IMG/VR virus record: IMGVR_UViG_3300048586_000277
Coordinates: 1 to 38,052 of that record
Length of the DNA stretch: 38,052 bases
Source of the DNA: a virus
Reading direction: 5' to 3' (one strand)
In this document: piece by piece, positions 1 through 5,773 of the stretch
How positions within the stretch are numbered: the first letter of the stretch is position 1
How the letters are laid out: every line of letters begins with the position of its first letter
Made by a program: the position numbers and the translations under genes
The notes under the pieces: model-generated
Database searches by the model: none
What the model saw: only the letters and a program-made list of their open reading frames with translations
What the model was told of the DNA's origin: nothing

Positions 1-159
1 AAGCCCGTCGTAGACCTGTTCCATGATCTGCTCGCGCGACCGGATGAAGCCGGGTCGCTCGGAGAGATAGGCCGCCAGGGCAAGCTCTTTCCGGGTCAGA
101 TTGACCCGGCAGCCGTCCAGCATAATGCAGCCCCTGTCTCGATCGACAATCGCCTCCAT
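1..159 (-). CDS. OmpR/PhoB-type winged-helix DNA-binding protein (C-terminal part missing at window edge)
   Basis: A 53-codon open frame runs off the left edge. Its start overlaps the stop of the preceding gene as TGATG, so it is translationally coupled. The visible residues include VNLTRKELALAAYLSERPG followed by SREQIMEQVYDGL. This is the characteristic helix pattern of the OmpR/PhoB winged-helix effector domain, closest in feel to ChvI-type sequences. No receiver domain precedes it: the frame starts about 10 residues before the domain. It is therefore a stand-alone DNA-binding domain expressed from the end of a tail operon. A regulatory role is inferred. The target is unknown, and the recognition helix lies partly outside the window. 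Confidence 0.65.
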   Translation of the reverse strand, partial: MEAIVDRDRGCIMLDGCRVNLTRKELALAAYLSERPGFIRSREQIMEQVYDGL

Positions 160-476
160 CAGCTCACATCCTCGCCGATCCGCACGGGGATGAAGCCGGC
201 GTTCGGGAAGGTTTCGACCGCGCCATCGGCATAGGTGACGCGGAACTCGGCTTCGAACAGGTCGGCCACATCCGTGTCTCCGGCCTGCCAGGCATATTTG
301 ACGAACGGGGTGCCGGTCGCCGTCAGCACCTCGGCCGGGGCATCCACCACCATTACCCCGGCGCGGCTGCGCATTTGAAAGCGCACGGTGGCCCCGGTCA
401 GGACCACCGTCACAGGCTCGAGATACAGGCCGATGTGCGGGCTGGTATCCCCCCGCTTGATGTGGAACGCGTCCAT
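159..476 (-). CDS. BppU-like phage baseplate/tail protein
   Basis: This 105-residue protein begins with a polypeptide pattern (FHIKRGDTSPHIGLYLEPV, then LTGATVRFQMRSR) typical of the N-terminal domain of BppU-type baseplate upper proteins, a small beta-rich domain found next to fibre genes in many siphophages. It ends in a beta-rich segment with FPNAGFIPVRI. It lies 12 bp downstream of the esterase-bearing tail protein and is coupled to the winged-helix gene after it. A structural role at the tail tip is inferred from family and position. No enzymatic motif is seen. Confidence 0.6.
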   Translation of the reverse strand: MDAFHIKRGDTSPHIGLYLEPVTVVLTGATVRFQMRSRAGVMVVDAPAEVLTATGTPFVKYAWQAGDTDVADLFEAEFRVTYADGAVETFPNAGFIPVRIGEDVS

Positions 477-488
477 GATCTCTCCGCG

Positions 489-2486
489 TCAGGGGGTTGG
501 GGGAACGGCGACAAGACCCAAGATCGAGCCCATCGACAGCGCATAGTTGATGCCGACCGCATGGCCTGTGACAGCCGAAGGGAACAGCTTGTCGCCTGCC
601 AGGTGGGCAGGGTTCGAACCGTCAACGGCAGTCGCGGGCAGGCGCACGTTGTCGATGCCGGTCCAGGTGCCTTCCGGCGGGTTGCCGAACTGGAAGCAGT
701 AGGCCAGCACCGCGCCGCGGGCGGGCGCATCGATCGTCTCCGAGATCGCCAGGGTTCCGATGTCGGCAAAGCCGTTGAACACAGCACCTGCAGCGTTCGC
801 ATCACCCAGGGACCAGACTGCGATTCCGGCCCGAAGCGAGGTTGCGTTCAGCGTGGCGACAATGGTCTTGCTGGTGCCGGTCTGACCAGAGATGCGCCAG
901 AAGCTGATCTTGCGATTTTCCTCGCCCGCCGACCCGTCGGCGTCCTCGTACCTTTGCTCGCCGATTTTCGTCATTGCGGACCCGCCGCAGGTCACCGATG
1001 TAGGTGCCGCATTGAGGCCGCCACCGGTGCCGCCGCTGGTGGCAAAAGCGACGATGATCGTACCAGGTGCCGTTGGCATGTTGCTGAAGGTATAGGACGC
1101 CGCATCCGCCGAGCTTTGCGAGGATGAGAACTGCAGGACCGTCACGGTGGGCGAGGCAACTGGCGTCGCCGAGGCTGTGGCCGAGGCCGCGCCTGTGCCA
1201 TTGGCACTTATCGCCGAGACGCGATAGCTGTGGCTCACCCCGTTGGTCCGCCCGGTATGCGTAAAGGACGTGCCGGTCCCGACACCATCGGCCACGGTCG
1301 TCCAGCCAGCGCCGCCGATGTTGACCTCGATCAGATAGTCGGTGATCGCGCTGTGCGACAGCGGCGCGGTCCAGCTCAGGGCCACCTGGCCATCGCCCGG
1401 CACCGCCGCCAGTCCCGTCACCTGGTTGGGCGCGCGCGGCACATTGCCCACGGCATCGTCCAGCTGCGCGAAGTAGCGCGACCCCAGCGTCCGCAGGCTT
1501 GCTGCATCGAAATGGGTGCCGTCGAACAGCGTCAGGTTGTTGCCGACCGCAAAGGCGGTGTAGGGGCGGCGATCCGGGGTCTGGGACAGGATGGTGTTGA
1601 TCACGCTGCGATCGGCCGTGCCGCTGGTCAGACCGCCACAGATGAAGGGCGTCGAGGCGCTGGCGGCCGTGACATTGGTCCGCAGCGCGTCGATCAGGGC
1701 ATCCAGGTTGGCCGCATAGGCCCCGGAGCCATTGGCCACATCGCCCTCGCCCTGGTGCCAGAGGAAGCCCTTGAGTTGAAAGGCGGGATACTGGGCAAAC
1801 AGATTGTTCAAGGAACTGACCGCCCAAGTGTAGTTCGGCCCGCTGGGCACGATCCAGTCACCCTGATAGAAACCGGTCCCGCCTTCTGCCATGGGCGCCA
1901 CAACGATCTGCACCCCGGGATTTGCGGCTGCATATTCGGTGATGAATTGCAGCGACAGCCCCATGGTGTCGGGCTGTTCGTTCCAGTGGTCGAGCGGGGA
2001 CACCGCAGGCGTGAGGGTCTCTGTCGACTGGCCCCACTGCAGCACACCGGCGGGATAGTCGCCCAGCCCATCGTAAGTGCCCCGGCCGACCATGTTCGAC
2101 TGCCCGATCAGCACGAAGACATGCGTCTCGACCAATTGACCTGTCGCAGAGCCGGTGACGGCAATCTCACCAGAGGCTGTTCCGGTGATGGCCGGCGGCA
2201 CAGCGGTGCCGGTCGCCGAACCGGTGACCACAATCTCGCTGCTGGCCGATCCGGTGACCGACCCGGGGGCGTCCACCGTGCCGGCGGCATCGCCAAGGAT
2301 GACAATCCCGCTCGACGCCACGCCTGTCACGGCCGGCGGCAGGGCGGTGCCCGTCGCACTGCCCTCGATCAGGATTGCACTGCTTGCCGATCCGGTGATG
2401 GTCGGGTCGGCATCGTCGTCATGCACGCGGATGCCGACCACCCGCCCCCCGTTCCGGCTGCTGCCGGCCGTTTCCACGCGCGCCAT
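489..2486 (-). CDS. Tail-associated SGNH/sialate O-acetylesterase-like protein with FN3 domain
   Basis: The 665-residue protein is modular. Residues about 29-117 hold four degenerate repeats of about 23 residues (core TGSAS.EI.VTGSATGT). Residues about 120-345 form an SGNH-hydrolase domain of the SASA/CE6 type: VLIGQSNMVGRG with the likely nucleophile Ser130, LWHQGEGD at 243-249, and FDGTHF with the likely catalytic Asp322/His325. A fibronectin type III domain spans about 351-442 and a C-terminal beta-rich domain follows. The family removes O-acetyl groups from sugars. On a phage tail this would deacetylate host capsule or O-antigen during adsorption (inference). The gene sits in the fibre region, 12 bp downstream of a small fibre-associated gene. 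Confidence 0.8.
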   Translation of the reverse strand: MARVETAGSSRNGGRVVGIRVHDDDADPTITGSASSAILIEGSATGTALPPAVTGVASSGIVILGDAAGTVDAPGSVTGSASSEIVVTGSATGTAVPPAITGTASGEIAVTGSATGQLVETHVFVLIGQSNMVGRGTYDGLGDYPAGVLQWGQSTETLTPAVSPLDHWNEQPDTMGLSLQFITEYAAANPGVQIVVAPMAEGGTGFYQGDWIVPSGPNYTWAVSSLNNLFAQYPAFQLKGFLWHQGEGDVANGSGAYAANLDALIDALRTNVTAASASTPFICGGLTSGTADRSVINTILSQTPDRRPYTAFAVGNNLTLFDGTHFDAASLRTLGSRYFAQLDDAVGNVPRAPNQVTGLAAVPGDGQVALSWTAPLSHSAITDYLIEVNIGGAGWTTVADGVGTGTSFTHTGRTNGVSHSYRVSAISANGTGAASATASATPVASPTVTVLQFSSSQSSADAASYTFSNMPTAPGTIIVAFATSGGTGGGLNAAPTSVTCGGSAMTKIGEQRYEDADGSAGEENRKISFWRISGQTGTSKTIVATLNATSLRAGIAVWSLGDANAAGAVFNGFADIGTLAISETIDAPARGAVLAYCFQFGNPPEGTWTGIDNVRLPATAVDGSNPAHLAGDKLFPSAVTGHAVGINYALSMGSILGLVAVPPTP

Positions 2487-2498
2487 CGTCCAGACCTC

Positions 2499-2894
2499 TC
2501 AGGCCGCGATCGACATCGTGAAGCCGGTGATGTTGACGGGCCCACCCGCCACAATACTCGTGGTGGACAGGTTCATGTCCGCGCCGGTGGTGCCGACCGT
2601 GCCCTGGATATGGCAGGTTGCGCCGACCTTGACCCGGAAGTGGCCGGCGGTCCCGGTGGCATCGGCTGCGGCATCCGCCCACGGGCCGTTGGCAATGGCC
2701 TTCGACCCGGCCGAGGCGGCGGCCAGCCAGTCGGACGGCAGCGTGATGGTGGCCAGCACCGTGCCGCTATCGGCCGCAGCGGCGTCTGCCGGTGCGGCGC
2801 CTGACCGGATTTCGAGGGTGACGCTGGTGCCGATGGTGGTTTCGATCGCATCGAGCATCGCGTTGCGAACAGCGGCAGAGAACTTGAATGCCAT
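2499..2894 (-). CDS. Small phage structural protein upstream of the tail esterase
   Basis: The start is placed at the second Met (MAFKFSAAVRNAM), because GGAGATC lies just upstream and the longer form begins inside this ribosome-binding site. The product is about 131 residues with no cysteine pair or signal peptide and is rich in Ala, Thr and Gly. The N-terminal AAVRNAMLDAIETTIGTS followed by LEIRSGAAP is a pattern I recognise from recurrent phage hypothetical proteins encoded beside tail-fibre genes. Function is unknown. A virion surface or fibre-associated role is an inference from position. Confidence 0.65.
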   Translation of the reverse strand: MAFKFSAAVRNAMLDAIETTIGTSVTLEIRSGAAPADAAAADSGTVLATITLPSDWLAAASAGSKAIANGPWADAAADATGTAGHFRVKVGATCHIQGTVGTTGADMNLSTTSIVAGGPVNITGFTMSIAA

Positions 2895-2933
2895 GATGAT
2901 CTCCATTGTGGGGTGCGCGGCGTGGCGCGGGGG

Positions 2934-3143
2934 TTACTGCCAGCAGTCGCGCTGCTGGCCGGTTTCGTGATGGCCGATCAGGCCCTTGAGCGCCGGCGCA
3001 TCGTGCGCGGCCAGGTAATCCACCGTTTGATCCGCCACGCGGATCGGGCGCCAGCCAGCGCAGGGGTCATTCACGACCCGGTCGCACGAGGCCAATGCGC
3101 CGAGCGCGATCAGCAAGATCGGTATCCGCAGCAATCTGATCAT
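2934..3143 (-). CDS. Outer-membrane spanin-like lipoprotein (Rz1-like)
   Basis: Starting at MIRLLRIPIL, the 69-residue product has a hydrophobic signal ending in the lipobox LASC with Cys20. A short mature part (DPCAGWRPIRV ... QQRDCWQ) has two further cysteines. Its 5' end lies inside the inner-membrane spanin-like gene in another reading frame, an overlap of 77 bp. This is the classic nested Rz/Rz1 arrangement. O-spanins pair with i-spanins to fuse inner and outer membranes at the last step of lysis. The longer frame beginning at 3200 was not used, because its first 19 residues are Arg/Pro-rich and precede the signal peptide. Confidence 0.7.
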   Translation of the reverse strand: MIRLLRIPILLIALGALASCDRVVNDPCAGWRPIRVADQTVDYLAAHDAPALKGLIGHHETGQQRDCWQ

Positions 3144-3306
3144 CGAGGTCTCTCCTTTTGCGCTCGGCCTCGATCGAGGCGCGGGCCGCCTCGACCTCAT
3201 TGCGCAGGTTCGCGTCCGACCGGCCCTTGGCGTAGAGGCCGAGCGCGGCCATGAGCTTGGCGAATGGCTTGGCCAGGGTGAGCAGCAGCTGCGCCCACCA
3301 GGTCAT
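3067..3306 (-). CDS. Inner-membrane spanin-like protein (Rz-like)
   Basis: The chosen start (MTWWAQLLLTLAKPF) overlaps the stop of the holin-like gene as ATGA. The 79-residue product has a hydrophobic N-terminal segment (about residues 2-24). A highly charged helical stretch follows, rich in Glu, Arg and Ala (ANLRNEVEAARASIEAERKRRD), as expected for the periplasmic coiled coil of an i-spanin. It ends in RIGLVRPGRE. The membrane segment is weaker than in lambda Rz, so the assignment rests largely on position: lysozyme, holin-like protein, this gene, then the overlapping lipoprotein. Confidence 0.6.
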   Translation of the reverse strand: MTWWAQLLLTLAKPFAKLMAALGLYAKGRSDANLRNEVEAARASIEAERKRRDLDDQIAADTDLADRARRIGLVRPGRE

Positions 3307-3512
3307 GCCGCCCGGCCCTTCCACCAACCGCGCAGCTTCGACATCAGCCAGCCGGTGTCGGCCAGCAAATAGCTGATGATCGCGGCCACCACGGCCACGG
3401 TCTCGGGATGCTCGAACCACGGCTGGATGCTCGCGGGCAGGCCCAGGGCAACCAGGTAGACGGCCAGCCAGCGCAGGCACTGGCGGATCAGCTCCATCGC
3501 AAAGGGGGACAT
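3303..3512 (-). CDS. Holin-like small membrane protein
   Basis: The 69-residue protein has two hydrophobic segments (about residues 10-28 and 37-54) and a basic C terminus (LRGWWKGRAA). A strong GGAGG lies five bases before the ATG. It follows the lysozyme gene by one base and overlaps the next gene as ATGA. Size, topology and location fit a class II holin, which forms membrane lesions that release the endolysin. No family signature is recognised, so the name is by context. Confidence 0.55.
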   Translation of the reverse strand: MSPFAMELIRQCLRWLAVYLVALGLPASIQPWFEHPETVAVVAAIISYLLADTGWLMSKLRGWWKGRAA

Positions 3513-3513
3513 G

Positions 3514-4173
3514 TCAGCCTCCGAATAGGGCGCGCCACAGGCGCATGAAAAAGCCGCCCGAAGGCGGCTCGGCTACGGGTTTTCCCGGGGTAGCCGGGGC
3601 GGCATCGAGGACGGGGATCGGCGCGCGCAGCCCCTTCACCAGCACCAGGAAGGTGTCGGCCTCGGTGAGCGACTTGTTCAGCCCGTCGCCGGCGTAATAT
3701 GACTGGCCCTTGCGGATCAGGGTTTCGGTGCCGTTCTTGTTCTTGCGCAGCACATCGGTCACCACCGGCAGCGATGCCCACTCCCGCGCCAGCGCGTTGC
3801 AGAAGGCTTCTGCAGTCATCCGGCCCGCAAGGTAATTGTGCAGCCCCCTGCCCTGCAGCAGGTGAAAGGCAAGGCGGTCCTGCGCGGCACGGTCGAAGAG
3901 GGTGCTCAACGTCAGGCCGGCCGGGCGGTAGATCGACCGGAGGGTATCCTCGAGGAACTGGTAGGCGCCCGCTGCCTCGCTTTGGTACTTGGCGTCGATG
4001 CTGTCCTGCCATGCCAGCACCTCGCCGATCGTCATGGCGGTCAGCGGCTTGCGGGGCCGGTCAGCCTTCTTGATCTTGGCCCAGATGGCGTCGAAATCAC
4101 CTTTCGCCTCATGGTCGCGGATGAAGGCCAGCAGCGGCTCGACCGCGGCGATCTGCTTGGGGGTCGCGGTCAT
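3514..4173 (-). CDS. Endolysin, lysozyme-like muramidase/transglycosylase
   Basis: The 219-residue protein has a lysozyme-superfamily domain in about residues 1-165. HEAKGDFDAIW near residue 22 carries the likely catalytic Glu. LTAMTIGEVLAWQ, AAGAYQFLEDTLR and AQDRLAFHLLQGRG follow, then LAREWASLP. The GAYQF/QDRLA/WASLP series resembles phage GH104 (lambda R-type) transglycosylases. The C-terminal 50 residues are Pro/Gly-rich and end in an amphipathic FFMRLWRALFGG. No signal peptide is seen, so release through a holin is expected. Its start overlaps the upstream gene as ATGA. Confidence 0.75.
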   Translation of the reverse strand: MTATPKQIAAVEPLLAFIRDHEAKGDFDAIWAKIKKADRPRKPLTAMTIGEVLAWQDSIDAKYQSEAAGAYQFLEDTLRSIYRPAGLTLSTLFDRAAQDRLAFHLLQGRGLHNYLAGRMTAEAFCNALAREWASLPVVTDVLRKNKNGTETLIRKGQSYYAGDGLNKSLTEADTFLVLVKGLRAPIPVLDAAPATPGKPVAEPPSGGFFMRLWRALFGG

Positions 4174-4523
4174 TTCTTAGCCCCTTCCAGCGAAATCTGC
4201 CGCAGCATCTCTGTCTGATCGCGCAGCGTGGCCTTCACCTCATCGAGTGACCGGGACAGGGCATCGAAACGTGCATCCGCCCGGGTGACGGTGTTTTCCA
4301 GCGCGCGCACCCGACCCTCGAAGGCGGTGTCTGCGCTTTCGCCGTCCCTGATCTGCGACTTGAGATCGGCGAGCGTCGAGGTCAGGGCACCCGTCGCGCC
4401 CTTCAACTCGGCAACCGTCGTGCCGACCCACAGCCCGCCCAGGAGCAGACCGCTCGCCAGGGTCCAAGCCAACCCCTTGTTCAGCGTGATCCCCCGATCA
4501 CTGTTCTCGATCATCTGCGCCAA
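4170..4523 (-). CDS. Membrane-anchored coiled-coil protein of the lysis cassette
   Basis: The 117-residue protein has a single transmembrane segment at about residues 18-38 (WTLASGLLLGGLWVGTT). A long heptad-rich helix runs from about 40 to 112 (ALTSTLADLKSQI, RVRALENTV, LSRSLDEVKATL). It precedes and overlaps the lysozyme gene and follows an intrinsic terminator. The architecture resembles i-spanins and other phage lysis accessory proteins, but the nested spanin pair downstream makes a second spanin less likely. Function is therefore left open. Confidence 0.6.
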   Translation of the reverse strand: MAQMIENSDRGITLNKGLAWTLASGLLLGGLWVGTTVAELKGATGALTSTLADLKSQIRDGESADTAFEGRVRALENTVTRADARFDALSRSLDEVKATLRDQTEMLRQISLEGAKK

Positions 4524-4540
4524 GTCACATCTCCTGCGGG

Positions 4541-4565
4541 CAAGAAAAAACCCGCCAGAGGCGGG
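4541..4565 (-). terminator. Intrinsic terminator between tail-fibre and lysis genes
   Basis: Read leftward, the stem CCCGCC/GGCGGG with a 3-base TCT loop is followed directly by six T residues. This is a textbook rho-independent terminator. It sits 25 bp past the stop of the gene ending at 4591 and before the lysis cassette, so lysis genes are expressed only by read-through/antitermination or from a separate promoter. Confidence 0.8.
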
Positions 4566-4590
4566 CGGGGTCGGGTCTTGGTGGCGGCCC

Positions 4591-5052
4591 TCAGGGCCAG
4601 TCGATCACCGGCAGTTCGGCAATCAGGTCTTCCAGATCGGGAATGGCGGTTTGCCCGGCCTGCACCTCGGCAAAAAGGCCCAGAACGTACTGCCAGACCG
4701 CATCCCGCCAGGCAACAAAGGCGGTGGCGTCGGTCGCCCAGGCCGCGACCGTGCTGACCACGTAGGACGCACAGGAGGTGGCGTCGCGATATCCCTTCTG
4801 GCCCGCAACTGCGTCGACATGGGCCTCGATTGCGGCCGTGTACTGCGCAAGCAAGACTTCAGGCGCAGGCGGAGGCGGATCGCTGATGTCGATTTCCCCG
4901 CCCACCAGGCTGACAACCTTGCCCGCTGCCTGCGCGGTTGAGACGATCGCCATCTCTTCCGTGGTCAGAAACCGCGCCCCCTCCGGCGCGAACTCTGCGG
5001 CCCCGCCCTGAAGCTGCAGGCCGCCACCGGTGACCACAAGCCAATATTCCAT
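4591..5052 (-). CDS. Tail fibre-associated/assembly-like protein
   Basis: The 153-residue protein has an N-terminal beta-rich section (MEYWLVVTGGGLQLQGG) and a Pro-rich linker (SDPPPPAPE). A helical C-terminal part follows, with AHVDAVAGQKGYRDATSC and AFVAWRDAVWQYV. That C-terminal pattern recurs in phage proteins encoded immediately after fibre genes and in fibre assembly chaperones. It lies 10 bp after the fibre gene and ends just before the terminator. A chaperone or fibre accessory role is inferred. Confidence 0.6.
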   Translation of the reverse strand: MEYWLVVTGGGLQLQGGAAEFAPEGARFLTTEEMAIVSTAQAAGKVVSLVGGEIDISDPPPPAPEVLLAQYTAAIEAHVDAVAGQKGYRDATSCASYVVSTVAAWATDATAFVAWRDAVWQYVLGLFAEVQAGQTAIPDLEDLIAELPVIDWP

Positions 5053-5062
5053 GATTTCTGCC

Positions 5063-5773
5063 TCAGATGTTGAACACGGAGCCGCGATACTGGATGACCG
5101 ACAATGGCCCCTCGGCGACCTGCTTCAGGGCCATGACATCCAGTCGATAAGTGTTGCCGATCGTCAGGCCTCCGAGCAGGCCGCTTGTATGGGCGGAATA
5201 CGCTGCCGTCACCGATCCGGCAGTTGGGCCTTGCCCGTGGATTCCATCAACTGTTGTCCCGTGAGCGGCCCCGGCGGTGACGTTCCATAGGCGACCGAGC
5301 ACCTGAATGATGTTTGCCTGCGTCGTCTTGCTGGCCACCAGGTCGACAGCGGCCATCACGATGCCCGAGGTCGCGACGAAGTTTGGGGTGGATCCCAGAA
5401 GAGCATAGTTGGATGCATTGATGTCGGACGCCGATCCGGAAATCACCGCTTGGCCGGGTGCCAGCATCGCCCGCACCTGCGCCGCCGTCATGGACTGGAG
5501 CTCTGCGGCCGAACCGGTCGGGTTGCCCCAGAAACTGTTTGCCGGCACCTGCTCCGGGCTCACCACCAGCCAGCCGGTATTGGCATTGTTTCGCACCCGC
5601 ATCACGGGCGGCGAGACGCCTGTGTCCAGCCAAAGCATCCCACCAACGGTCGGGCTGGGCGCTGAGGGCCCCGAGTTGCCCGAGAACAGGGCCGCCAGAA
5701 TGGTGTTCAGGTTGTTCCGGAAAGACAGACCGGAAAGCGCAGAGGCAAGGCTCTGCGATGCTGTTTGGGCCAT
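5063..5773 (-). CDS. Phage tail fibre/tip protein
   Basis: The 236-residue protein starts with a short helix (ASALSGLSFRNNLNTILAALF). Next is a segment typical of fibre N termini (PTVGGMLWLDTGVSPPVMRVRN ... WLVVSPEQVP), and then a Ser/Thr/Gly-rich beta domain. The WLDTG/MRVRNN motif recurs in collagen-like and fibre proteins of siphophages. It is coupled to the central tail protein by TAATG, consistent with attachment to the hub. The receptor-binding region is probably the C-terminal half (inference). Confidence 0.65.
   Translation of the reverse strand: MAQTASQSLASALSGLSFRNNLNTILAALFSGNSGPSAPSPTVGGMLWLDTGVSPPVMRVRNNANTGWLVVSPEQVPANSFWGNPTGSAAELQSMTAAQVRAMLAPGQAVISGSASDINASNYALLGSTPNFVATSGIVMAAVDLVASKTTQANIIQVLGRLWNVTAGAAHGTTVDGIHGQGPTAGSVTAAYSAHTSGLLGGLTIGNTYRLDVMALKQVAEGPLSVIQYRGSVFNI

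Noticed and set aside
1230-2804. 524-codon rightward frame opposite the tail esterase gene
   Set aside because: Arg/His/Gly-rich composition without domains. It is antisense to a gene with clear motifs. Long antisense frames are expected at this GC content.
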